A stretch of 5,540 nt of DNA, taken from assembly GCA_964497245.1 (NCBI GenBank), contig CAZCCC010000043.1, forward strand, positions 1 to 5,540. Reading direction: 5' to 3'. The notes below the pieces were generated by a model that was not told the DNA's origin, did no database searches, and saw only the letters and a program-made list of their open reading frames with translations. Positions 1 through 4,820 of the stretch are shown here, in pieces. Position numbers and translations under genes: made by a program. The DNA is from CAZCCC01 sp964497245 (lineage in GTDB: Bacteria; Patescibacteriota; Patescibacteriia; Buchananbacterales; UBA6539). Within the stretch, counting starts at the first letter, position 1; the number at the start of each line of letters is the position of its first letter.

Positions 1-65
1 TTATGATTTAGCTATAATTTCATTATACCTTGTTCCATTTACTTTATTATACCCGCAGGGGGGGG

Positions 66-94
66 TTGACATAATTGTAAAAATTATTTATAAT
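66..94 (+). promoter_or_regulatory. Consensus sigma70 promoter of the DEAD-box helicase gene
   Basis: TTGACA (66-71) and TATAAT (89-94) are both perfect matches to the consensus and are separated by exactly 17 nt. Transcription should start near 101, giving a leader of about 80 nt before the ATG at 180. A run of eight G residues (58-65) lies directly against the -35 box. The match is seen directly; activity is inferred. Confidence 0.85.
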
Positions 95-133
95 TAATTA
101 TTATTAAAGATTCGATACTCATTTCCAGTTTGT

Positions 134-171
134 AAAATTCTGATTTTGAGACATTCGGGTCAGAATTTTTT
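134..171 (+). promoter_or_regulatory. Leader hairpin with T-run just before the helicase start codon
   Basis: A perfect 10-bp stem, AAAATTCTGA (134-143) with TCAGAATTTT (160-169), encloses a 16-nt loop and runs into six T residues (166-171), ending 8 nt before the ATG at 180. This is the shape of a weak intrinsic terminator or of a structure masking the ribosome entry site. No Shine-Dalgarno sequence lies between the hairpin and the ATG. A role in attenuation, or in autoregulation by the helicase it precedes, is only inference; the A+T-rich stem may be unstable at higher temperature. Confidence 0.5.
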
Positions 172-179
172 ATTTTATC

Positions 180-1475
180 ATGACGCAACAAACATTTAAT
201 GGATTGGGTATAGCTCCAAAAATTAGGGAAATTTTGGATAAATTGCATTTTACTGTACCAACCCCAATTCAAAATCAATCAATTCAACCGGCCCTTTTAG
301 GCAAAGATATTATGGGAATTGCTCAAACCGGTACAGGCAAGACCTTGGCATTTGGTATCCCAATGATGCAGCTTATAGCTCAAAATAAAGGCAAAGGCTT
401 AGTTATTTTACCAACCCGTGAATTAGCTGCTCAAGTAAGAGAAGCTTTGAATCAAGTTGGACAACATTTGGGTTTAAGAATGGCGACTCTAATTGGAGGG
501 GAAAATATTCATCGTCAATTAGTTCAGCTTAGGGTTCAACCTCATATAGTTATTGCAACTCCAGGAAGATTAATTGATCACATAAAACAAAGAACAGTTA
601 ATTTAAGTCAGACAAAAATATTAGTTTTAGATGAAGCGGATAGAATGCTAGATATGGGATTTGCCCCACAGATAAAAGAAATACTAAAAACCCTGCCAAA
701 AGATAGACAGACTTTGCTTTTTTCAGCAACACTACCGGTTGAAATTGTAAGTATAGCCAAAAATTATATGAAATTTCCAGTTAGAGTAGAAGTGGCTCCT
801 TCAGGTACAGCGGCTGCTAATGTAACCCAAGAAATATTTTTTGTAAACAGAGAGGATAAGTTGTCTCTCCTTAAAAATATATTGTCTGAGTATAAAGGTA
901 GTGTTCTGATTTTTTCTAGAACTAAGTTTGGTGTAAAAAAAATGACCCAGCTAATTTCACGGATGGGACATACGGTTTCTGAAATTCATTCTAATCGATC
1001 ACTAAATCAACGTACTGAGGCTTTGGCTGGGTTTAAAACCGGCCGTTACCGTATTTTAGCTGCAACTGATATTGCAGCTCGCGGACTTGATGTAAATAAT
1101 ATTGAACTGGTTATTAATTATGATTTACCCGAGCAAATAAGTGATTATGTCCATCGAATTGGTAGAACCGGAAGAGCTTCAAATATTGGTCATGCAATTT
1201 CCTTTGCAACACCAAATCAAAAATCAGATGTTAAGGCAATAGAAAAATTAATCAAAAAGCAACTGGTTATTTCAAATTTACCTAGCTTACCTAAAAATCA
1301 ATTTAAGCCTTCATTTAATAAGCAGCCCAAATCTTCAGAAAATTCCTATTTAAGTAGAAAGAATGTTTTAGGAAGATCAGGTAGTAGAAGAAAGAAATAT
1401 GGAAAAGATAATGCTGATAGACGACGTCAGCCCTTTAGTCGATTTAATAATCGTAGAGGTAAAAGCCGTTATTAA
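180..1475 (+). CDS. DEAD-box ATP-dependent RNA helicase
   Basis: A 431-residue RNA helicase of superfamily 2, which uses ATP to unwind short RNA duplexes in ribosome assembly, RNA decay or cold adaptation. All family motifs are present in order: Q motif (F24 to Q31, PTPIQ), motif I AQTGTGKT (48-55), Ia PTRELA (78-83), GG (106-107), Ib TPGR (127-130), II DEAD (151-154), III SAT (182-184), IV around VLIFSRT (242-248), V ATDIAARGLDV (295-305) and VI HRIGRTGR (325-332). The two RecA-like domains are followed by a basic, Ser/Arg/Asn-rich tail (about 370-431) with no recognisable RNA-recognition domain, so it is RhlE/CshA-like but cannot be assigned to a subfamily. The ATG at 180 is the first in frame and puts the Q motif at the usual distance; there is no Shine-Dalgarno sequence. 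It has its own promoter and terminator, so it is probably monocistronic. Confidence 0.96.
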   Translation: MTQQTFNGLGIAPKIREILDKLHFTVPTPIQNQSIQPALLGKDIMGIAQTGTGKTLAFGIPMMQLIAQNKGKGLVILPTRELAAQVREALNQVGQHLGLRMATLIGGENIHRQLVQLRVQPHIVIATPGRLIDHIKQRTVNLSQTKILVLDEADRMLDMGFAPQIKEILKTLPKDRQTLLFSATLPVEIVSIAKNYMKFPVRVEVAPSGTAAANVTQEIFFVNREDKLSLLKNILSEYKGSVLIFSRTKFGVKKMTQLISRMGHTVSEIHSNRSLNQRTEALAGFKTGRYRILAATDIAARGLDVNNIELVINYDLPEQISDYVHRIGRTGRASNIGHAISFATPNQKSDVKAIEKLIKKQLVISNLPSLPKNQFKPSFNKQPKSSENSYLSRKNVLGRSGSRRKKYGKDNADRRRQPFSRFNNRRGKSRY

Positions 1476-1521
1476 TATTTTTTACATATAATAATTTAGT
1501 TCTTAATTTTACAGATATTAT

Positions 1522-1550
1522 AAAAAAATCGCTCACTAGCGATTTTTTTT
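1522..1550 (+). terminator. Intrinsic terminator of the helicase gene
   Basis: ATCGCT (1528-1533) pairs with AGCGAT (1538-1543) around a CACT loop. It is flanked by seven A residues on the left (1522-1528) and followed by a T-tract (1543-1550), so A-T pairing can lengthen the stem. It begins 47 nt after the helicase stop. The A-tract on the left means it could also work for minus-strand transcription arriving from the transposase remnant. Confidence 0.85.
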
Positions 1551-1629
1551 AGTTCCATAGTTTATTATAAGTTTCTCAATGAAATTCCTTACTTCATAGG
1601 TTAGTTTAAGGTCGGCTCTTTAAAGGTAT

Positions 1630-1675
1630 ATGGGTGCTACCTTTAGAATACCAAAGTGTTGCGGTGGGCACCCAT
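1630..1675. repeat. Inverted repeat beside the transposase remnant
   Basis: ATGGGTGC (1630-1637) and GCACCCAT (1668-1675) are perfect inverted copies 30 nt apart, with further ACC/GGT pairing inside (1639-1641 with 1663-1665). It lies beyond the C-terminal end of the decayed transposase, where the end of the insertion sequence would be, but I found no partner copy on the other side and no target duplication. The 9-mer CGGTGGGCA at 1662-1670 recurs at 2016-2024. The rest of 1551-1692 holds nothing I can identify. Confidence 0.4.
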
Positions 1676-1692
1676 TTCTTAGTAAATCTTGT

Positions 1693-1842
1693 CTACGCTC
1701 TAATTGATACGTAATTAGTTGTTAATACTTGTTGGTACTTCCTGACAAATACTGCTGGAGGCATTTTTAGTTTATTATGAATTCGTTGTTATTGTAGTAC
1801 TGAATTTGTAGGTAGATATTGGTAGCCAGTTCATCTAAGGTC
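1693..1842 (-). pseudogene. Decayed C-terminal end of an integrase-type (rve/DDE) transposase
   Basis: Translated on the minus strand, about 1842 down to 1771 reads TLDELATNIYLQIQYYNNN and then EFIIN. After a frame change near 1768-1773 it continues LKMPPAVFVRKYQQVLTTNY to a stop at 1693-1695. The combination of a helix, Y-Y-N-N-x-x, then a short LKMPPAVF-type motif is the typical end of rve-domain transposases (IS3, IS481 and similar families: YNxxRPHSALxxxTPxxxF). A single-base deletion would explain the frame change. Upstream, towards 1930, weak similarity continues but stops interrupt it. The catalytic DDE residues and the N-terminal DNA-binding domain are absent, so this is an inactive fragment whose 5' side is replaced by the G+C-rich cassette. 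The IS family cannot be fixed from this piece. Confidence 0.6.
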
Positions 1843-1932
1843 TTGAATCTGTTTGGAAAAATATGGAAGATCAATTATTCTGCATCCCGTTTCACCAAAA
1901 GCTTGTTTACTTAGGTTACCCTAGGCTCTAGA

Positions 1933-1961
1933 TTGACAGAAATATCAAGTTGTGGTATACT
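1933..1961 (+). promoter_or_regulatory. Near-consensus extended -10 promoter of the G+C-rich unit
   Basis: TTGACA (1933-1938), 17 nt, then TATACT (1956-1961), with TGG at 1953-1955 supplying the extended -10 TGn element. The start point should be near 1968. It is one of the two best promoter matches in the window, which argues that the hypothetical gene downstream is expressed. Confidence 0.8.
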
Positions 1962-1967
1962 ATGTCA

Positions 1968-2124
1968 TTAGTTCTTTTTAACTATAATTTACCCACCTAT
2001 GCTCCTACGGAGATTCGGTGGGCAGACTTGCGAAAGTAGCTAGCCATAGCCAAAAGCCACTCAATTATCAGATCTAAAATCGAGTTTAAGATGAACCTGT
2101 ATGTGTGATTTCTGGCTATGGCTA
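1968..2124 (+). promoter_or_regulatory. Structured 5' leader of the G+C-rich gene
   Basis: The region between promoter and gene can fold extensively. CCCACC (1992-1997) pairs with GGTGGG (2017-2022), with an inner CTCC/GGAG stem (2002-2005 with 2009-2012). A perfect 12-bp inverted repeat joins TAGCCATAGCCA (2041-2052) to TGGCTATGGCTA (2113-2124). The right arm contains the ATG at 2118, so that start codon would be buried in a helix. A six-codon minimal frame (2091-2108, MNLYV then stop) lies in the loop. I compared it by eye with common riboswitch and T-box motifs and recognised none. Regulation through this RNA is inferred. Confidence 0.5.
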
Positions 2125-2837
2125 CCACAACGGTGCCCTCTAGCATACTCCATTTCTCGCCCTCTACAAGAAGGCGAGCAGTCCGACTAGCAGTCGGAAG
2201 AAAGGATAGTGCCATGTCTAAGTATGGGCACAAAACGGGTAATTGGTTCGAGGCGATCGCCAACAAGCTGGGTGGCGAAGAAGGCGCCGAGAAGTTTCTC
2301 CGCGGAGAGACGGCAGTCTGCGTGCCAGATCGTTGCTGGACCGAACGAGATGGTGTGATCTACTTCATGGTCGTCCCTGACGGCACCACCGGTGAAGACT
2401 GGATCACTCGCCTGGAAGGCAAGGGAAAAAGTCTGAGCGATGAAGCCAAGTTCGTGCTTCGCTCGCGGGATTTCAAGCCCACCTCGGGCGTGATCTACGA
2501 AATCGCCGTCCTGAAGGGCATGCTCTTCAACGACAGTGACCGGGTCACCAAAAAGATCCGGACCGAAGCCGAGCAGCGCACGCTCTCCACCCCCAACGCT
2601 GAAATCGCCTGCCTGATCCGCGACAAGTTCACGGATGAGGAGATCGAGGCTATGGGTCTGGTGTGGATCGTGACCATGCACGAGCCTATTGCCGGTTCGG
2701 ATGGCAATCCATTCTTGCTCAGTGCTCGCCGTGTCGTTAGTGGTTCCTGGCTGTTCACGTGTTGGGACAACCCCGACGACAAGTGGCGTCGCGAGTTCGG
2801 TTTCGCCTTCGTTGTCTCGCAAGTAACTTCGTCCTAA
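2118..2837 (+). CDS. Hypothetical protein, G+C-rich gene, probable Patescibacteria-specific family
   Basis: A protein of 239 aa from ATG 2118, or 207 aa from ATG 2214. I do not recognise a domain with known function. It is soluble-looking, without signal peptide or membrane segment, and mixes charged helical stretches (GNWFEAI, 41-47; KLGGEEGAEKFLRGE, 50-64; FTDEEIEAMGL, 171-181) with Trp-rich segments near the end (211-223). From memory it resembles hypothetical proteins found in Parcubacteria genomes; this is unverified. The start is ambiguous: base composition rises from 2118 and the frame is open from there, but the only good Shine-Dalgarno sequence (AAAGGA, 2201-2206) sits 7 nt before ATG 2214. 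G+C content is clearly above that of all neighbouring genes, suggesting separate origin or strong selection. The reverse-strand frames through it are shadows. It lies between its own promoter and terminator, next to transposase debris. Confidence 0.75.
   Translation: MATTTVPSSILHFSPSTRRRAVRLAVGRKDSAMSKYGHKTGNWFEAIANKLGGEEGAEKFLRGETAVCVPDRCWTERDGVIYFMVVPDGTTGEDWITRLEGKGKSLSDEAKFVLRSRDFKPTSGVIYEIAVLKGMLFNDSDRVTKKIRTEAEQRTLSTPNAEIACLIRDKFTDEEIEAMGLVWIVTMHEPIAGSDGNPFLLSARRVVSGSWLFTCWDNPDDKWRREFGFAFVVSQVTSS
2156..2206 (+). promoter_or_regulatory. Two hairpins and Shine-Dalgarno before the internal ATG 2214
   Basis: CTCGCC (2156-2161) pairs with GGCGAG (2173-2178). TCCGACT (2182-2188) then pairs perfectly with AGTCGGA (2192-2198) around an AGC loop. 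AAAGGA follows at 2201-2206, 7 nt before ATG 2214. If translation starts at 2214 these hairpins extend the leader; if it starts at 2118 they lie inside coding sequence and may be chance. The sequence alone does not decide. Confidence 0.45.
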
Positions 2838-2893
2838 GTCCTTTGGACTTAAGAACTTGGACCTTTGGTCTAGGAACTTAGTCCTCGGACTTG
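2835..2893 (+). repeat. Three tandem short hairpins after the G+C-rich gene
   Basis: Starting at the stop codon are three related units of about 20 nt. TAAGTCC-TTT-GGACTTA (2835-2851) is a perfect 7-bp stem. TTGGACC-TTT-GGTCTAG (2857-2873) has one or more wobble pairs. AGTCC-TC-GGACT (2880-2891) probably closes as a C(CTCG)G tetraloop. AACTTGGACC and AACTTAGTCC show these are diverged copies of one unit. They precede the terminator stem, so they would be the 3' untranslated part of the mRNA. Confidence 0.7.
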
Positions 2894-2900
2894 AATTCGT

Positions 2901-2940
2901 CGACCCGCACGGTTAACTCTGTTGCGGGTTGATTTCTTTT
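2901..2940 (+). terminator. Intrinsic terminator of the G+C-rich unit
   Basis: CGACCCGCA (2901-2909) pairs with TGCGGGTTG (2923-2931), nine pairs including one G-T, around a 13-nt loop. It is followed by the T-rich ATTTCTTTTTG. This closes the unit that begins with the promoter at 1933. Confidence 0.8.
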
Positions 2941-2967
2941 TGTTTAATTTAAAAACTAAATCAGATT

Positions 2968-2976
2968 TGTTATACT
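2968..2976 (+). promoter_or_regulatory. Extended -10 promoter for the small RNA candidate
   Basis: TGT followed by TATACT (2971-2976) is an extended -10 element. The sequence 17 nt upstream (TTTAAA, 2948-2953) is only a weak -35. The predicted start is near 2983. Confidence 0.5.
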
Positions 2977-2982
2977 AAAAAT

Positions 2983-3104
2983 GGTACTAGGTGAATATGC
3001 CAGCGATTACGGTTGCTGACTACCGAATTAATTTTCCGTCTTTGCCTGTGGCCTTGAAAAATAAATTTGTGTAACCTCACCTTAATTTAAAGATTAAGTT
3101 TTTT
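2983..3104 (+). ncRNA. Candidate structured small RNA of about 120 nt
   Basis: There is no open frame of note. The segment lies between an extended -10 promoter and a terminator (CTTAAT 3081-3086 with ATTAAG 3093-3098, then six T residues). AGGTGA (2989-2994) can pair with TCACCT (3077-3082) to close the molecule. Inside are a 6-bp hairpin CAGCGA/TTGCTG (3001-3006 with 3013-3018, loop TTACGG) and a small GCC-TGT-GGC hairpin (3044-3052). The loop bases ACGG (3009-3012) are complementary to CCGT (3036-3039), a possible pseudoknot. The closing helix and the terminator stem share 3081-3082, so they compete. No plus-strand gene follows, which favours a free-standing RNA over a riboswitch. I compared it by eye with 6S, SRP and RNase P RNA and saw no clear match. 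Confidence 0.45.
3081..3104 (+). terminator. Weak intrinsic terminator of the small RNA candidate
   Basis: A 6-bp stem, CTTAAT/ATTAAG, with a six-base loop and a run of six T residues (3099-3104). The A+T-rich stem makes it weaker than the other terminators here. Confidence 0.5.
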
Positions 3105-3216
3105 GAAAGATTTCTGTAATCTGGTGCGAAGTTACCTTCTGCTTAGATTTTATTGAGAAGGTTATTTTGAGAAGTGAATCAGGTTAGGCAGTTAGTCGCA
3201 TTTTTGGTAAATAAAA
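3105..3216. other. Intergenic segment with two small hairpins, no gene seen
   Basis: Between the small RNA candidate and the tRNA flank are AGATT/AATCT (3108-3112 with 3118-3122) and ACCTTCT/AGAAGGT (3134-3140 with 3156-3162). Neither has a good T-tract. No convincing coding frame or recognisable RNA is present. Confidence 0.3.
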
Positions 3217-3325
3217 AAAACAAAAAAGCAAAGCGGAGACGATGGGGCTCGAACCCACGACCTTCTGCGTGACAGGCAGACGCTCTAACCAACTGAGCTA
3301 CGCCTCCGCTTTGCTTTTTTGTTTT
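3217..3325. repeat. Perfect 16-nt inverted repeat flanking tRNA-Asp
   Basis: AAAACAAAAAAGCAAA (3217-3232) directly abuts one end of the tRNA, and its exact reverse complement (3310-3325) abuts the other. Together with the 7-bp acceptor stem this makes a nearly uninterrupted 23-bp helix at the base of the precursor. In the minus-strand transcript the trailer is T-rich (TTTGCTTTTTTG, then more T residues), so it may also serve as terminator. Confidence 0.75.
3233..3309 (-). tRNA. tRNA-Asp, anticodon GTC
   Basis: A 77-nt tRNA read on the minus strand, carrying aspartate to GAC/GAU codons. The acceptor arms GCGGAGG and TCTCCGC pair (one G-T). The D arm contains AGCTCAGTTGGTTAGAG. The anticodon stem TCTGC/GCAGA holds the loop CTGTCAC with anticodon GTC, and the T arm is TGGG-TTCGAGC-CCCA-like. 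CCA is not encoded, so it must be added after processing. It lies downstream of rplT on the same strand and may be part of that transcript; I found no convincing promoter of its own. Confidence 0.95.
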
Positions 3326-3399
3326 AAATAACAAAGACCCCTCTTGTACCACATTAAATATTTTTTTAAACTCAAATTTATAATATATAAATTCAGGTT

Positions 3400-3421
3400 T
3401 GGTGCGAGATAACCAACTGAG
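3400..3421 (-). other. tRNA-like fragment joining a D-arm motif to an acceptor-CCA end
   Basis: Read on the minus strand this is CTCAGTTGGTTA followed by TCTCGCACCA. The first twelve bases are identical to the D arm of the nearby tRNA-Asp (3286-3297). The last ten look like the 3' acceptor strand of a tRNA with encoded CCA. No complete cloverleaf can be drawn. It may be the scar of a deletion within a former tRNA gene or of recombination between tRNA genes. Confidence 0.35.
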
Positions 3422-3486
3422 TCCCGACGAACGCCTTTGGCGTTGTCGGGATCCCGATTTTTCGCCTCTGGCGAAAACATCGGGAT
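3422..3486. repeat. Two large tandem hairpins directly after rplT
   Basis: Hairpin A: TCCCGAC (3422-3428) with GTCGGGA (3445-3451), continued by AACGCC/GGCGTT (3430-3435 with 3439-3444), TTT loop, one bulged G. Hairpin B: ATCCCGAT (3451-3458) with ATCGGGAT (3479-3486), continued by TTTTCGCC/GGCGAAAA (3459-3466 with 3470-3477), TCT loop, one bulged C. Both share the TCCCGA outer stem. Hairpin B touches the rplT stop codon. Neither is followed by a T-tract on either strand, so they look like 3'-end stabilisers or REP-like repeats rather than terminators. Confidence 0.75.
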
Positions 3487-3830
3487 TACCTAAGAGACTG
3501 AATAATTTTTTCAAAGACTTTGGGATTTTTTTCGGCAATTCCGGCTAAAACCTTTCGGTCTAATTCTATATTATTCTTTTTTAGCAAGTCAATGAATTTA
3601 GAATAAGGCAATTCAGCTTGTCGGCTGGCAGCGTTTATTTTAATCTGCCACAAAGACCGGTTGGTCCTCTTTTTCTTTTTTCTGTCAGTAAAGGCATGAA
3701 CCCCTGATTTTAAAGCAGCGGTTTTAGCGAGGCGGATGGTATTCTTTCTGCCCCATTTGTAACCTTTTGTTTTTTGGTAAAGTTTTTTCCTCTTAGCAAC
3801 ATGAGTTTTTCCTCTTTTTACTCTTGGCAT
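3486..3830 (-). CDS. rplT: 50S ribosomal protein L20
   Basis: This 114-residue protein is the size of bacterial L20 (about 115-120), which binds 23S rRNA early in large-subunit assembly. The extended basic N-terminus begins MPRVKRGKTHVAKRKK and continues through KGYKWGRKNTIRLAK. The conserved core contains RNRSLWQIKINAASRQ-like sequence (TNRSLWQIKINAASR), then YSKFIDLLKKNNIELDRKVLAGIA towards the C-terminus. The ATG at 3830 gives the canonical L20 start; no Shine-Dalgarno sequence is visible. It is the third gene of the conserved infC-rpmI-rplT operon, 54 nt or so after rpmI. In other bacteria L20 represses this operon by binding its leader; I could not identify such a site here. Confidence 0.97.
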   Translation of the reverse strand: MPRVKRGKTHVAKRKKLYQKTKGYKWGRKNTIRLAKTAALKSGVHAFTDRKKKKRTNRSLWQIKINAASRQAELPYSKFIDLLKKNNIELDRKVLAGIAEKNPKVFEKIIQSLR

Positions 3831-3884
3831 ATATTATTTTATATTAAAGTCTAGCTTATAGCAATAATAGCTACAATTAAACTT

Positions 3885-4088
3885 TTATGAATAAGGCAAT
3901 AGTCGGCTGACATTTTTTTGATCAGCTTTTGAAACGGTTTTAGAGCGTCGTTTTTTTCGCCCGGATTTTCCGGATTCACGAGCGTTGAAATGGTCCTGTC
4001 CGGCCCGCTTTGTAACATATTTTTTATTTTTTTTTGATTTAGTCACCTTTATCCTTTTAGTGGTGGCTTTGTGAGTTTTTAATTTCAT
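3885..4088 (-). CDS. rpmI: 50S ribosomal protein L35
   Basis: A small, very basic large-subunit protein. From the ATG at 4088 it is 67 residues, beginning MKLKTHKATTKRIKVTKSKK, followed by a Gln-Asp-His-Phe-Asn-Ala-Arg segment (usually H-L in the family) and ending VSKADQKNVSRLLPYS, matching the L35 ending (VSKAD...LLPY). This length is typical of the family (about 64-66). An in-frame ATG at 4115 would add MPKYLYYKP. Many L35 proteins start MPK directly followed by KTHK, so the longer form with a short insertion remains possible. Neither start has a Shine-Dalgarno sequence. It lies between infC and rplT on the same strand, as in most bacteria. Confidence 0.93.
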   Translation of the reverse strand: MKLKTHKATTKRIKVTKSKKNKKYVTKRAGQDHFNARESGKSGRKKRRSKTVSKADQKNVSRLLPYS

Positions 4089-4163
4089 AGGTTTATAGTA
4101 TAAATATTTTGGCATTTGCCACTAATATTTATTATTTAAAAATCATATTAAATTATAAAAATT

Positions 4164-4181
4164 AAAAAACAGCGGTTGCTG
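4164..4181 (-). terminator. Weak terminator or attenuator-like hairpin between infC and rpmI
   Basis: On the minus strand CAGC-AACC-GCTG (4181-4170) is followed by six T residues (4169-4164). Four pairs are few for a real terminator. If used, it would reduce transcription from infC into rpmI-rplT. Apart from this, the 150-nt gap before rpmI (4089-4236) shows nothing definite. Confidence 0.25.
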
Positions 4182-4236
4182 AAATTTTAGCTTATTATTA
4201 ACAGTGACGGAACAAAAGGAGCTCGCGGCAATATTT

Positions 4237-4788
4237 TTATTTTTTAGCAATCAGTACTGTCACTTTACCGCCCTGAATATTTATTGGCTGTTCAATTACA
4301 GTTTCTATATTTTTATTTAGTTCACTAATAAATTTTTTTACTACTTCAGCGGCTAGGCTCTTATGTTGCCTTTCTCTGCCTTTTAAAGTAATTTCCGTTT
4401 TTACTTTATCTCCTTGGTCTAAAAATTTTTTTGCTTGATTTATTTTTACCGAGAGATCGTGTCCGCTGATTCTTAAAGACAATCTTATTCCTTTTGTTTC
4501 AATTTTTTTCTTCTTGGCACTTTCTTTTCTCCTTTCTTTTTCTTCTTGATATCTTAATTTACTGTAATCAACAATTTTAGCGACCGGTGGCTTGGCAACG
4601 GGTGATACCTCAACCAGATCAAGACCTTTTTCTTTAGCCATTGTCAATGCTTTATCAGTATCAATTATGCCAATATTATCTCCATTTTCATCAATAAGCC
4701 TAATTTGTGGTACTCTAATAAATTGATTTGTTTTATATTTTCTTTTTATTTCTTGTTTATACCTTGGTTTTTTTCGGGAAATTCTCAC
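4237..4788 (-). CDS. infC: Translation initiation factor IF-3
   Basis: IF-3 binds the 30S subunit, keeps the subunits apart and checks start codon-initiator tRNA pairing. This 183-residue protein has the family length. The N-terminal domain (about 20-80) contains NQFIRVPQIRLIDENGDNIG and the family signature KIVDYSKLRY (71-80). A Lys/Glu-rich helical linker (81-98) leads to the C-terminal domain (100-183), with GIRLSLRISGHDL and a region ending GGKVTVLIAKK. It starts with GTG at 4788. No Shine-Dalgarno is seen; ATT occurs in frame as the third codon. It is the first gene of infC-rpmI-rplT and begins 32 nt after the 3' end of tmRNA, with no obvious terminator between. Confidence 0.96.
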   Translation of the reverse strand: MRISRKKPRYKQEIKRKYKTNQFIRVPQIRLIDENGDNIGIIDTDKALTMAKEKGLDLVEVSPVAKPPVAKIVDYSKLRYQEEKERRKESAKKKKIETKGIRLSLRISGHDLSVKINQAKKFLDQGDKVKTEITLKGRERQHKSLAAEVVKKFISELNKNIETVIEQPINIQGGKVTVLIAKK

Positions 4789-4820
4789 TTTTATCTAAGT
4801 TAATTTATTAGTCATTTTTA

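Noticed and set aside
84..278. Minus-strand frame over the helicase promoter and 5' end
   Set aside because: It overlaps a consensus promoter and the true helicase start and resembles no known protein.
2091..2108. Leader peptide MNLYV in the cassette leader
   Set aside because: Only five residues, no Shine-Dalgarno sequence and no run of regulatory codons; likely chance.
2187..2822. Long minus-strand frames opposite the G+C-rich gene (also 2495-2782 and 1997-2266)
   Set aside because: They arise from the G+C-rich codons of the plus-strand gene, have no promoter or ribosome site on the minus strand, and read as low-complexity shadow sequence.
2835..2893. CRISPR array
   Set aside because: Three short diverged units with no spacers; each unit is itself a hairpin and no cas gene is nearby.
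2983..3104. SRP RNA, 6S RNA or a known riboswitch
   Set aside because: The SRP tetraloop and internal-loop motifs, the long 6S hairpin and common riboswitch cores were not seen by eye; a covariance search could overturn this.
3340..3400. Promoter for tRNA-Asp on the minus strand
   Set aside because: Several A+T-rich -10-like hexamers exist, but none has a -35 at acceptable spacing.
3179..3538. Minus-strand reading frame of 119 codons
   Set aside because: It runs through tRNA-Asp, the tandem hairpins and the end of rplT in another frame; its product is a translation of tRNA and repeat sequence.
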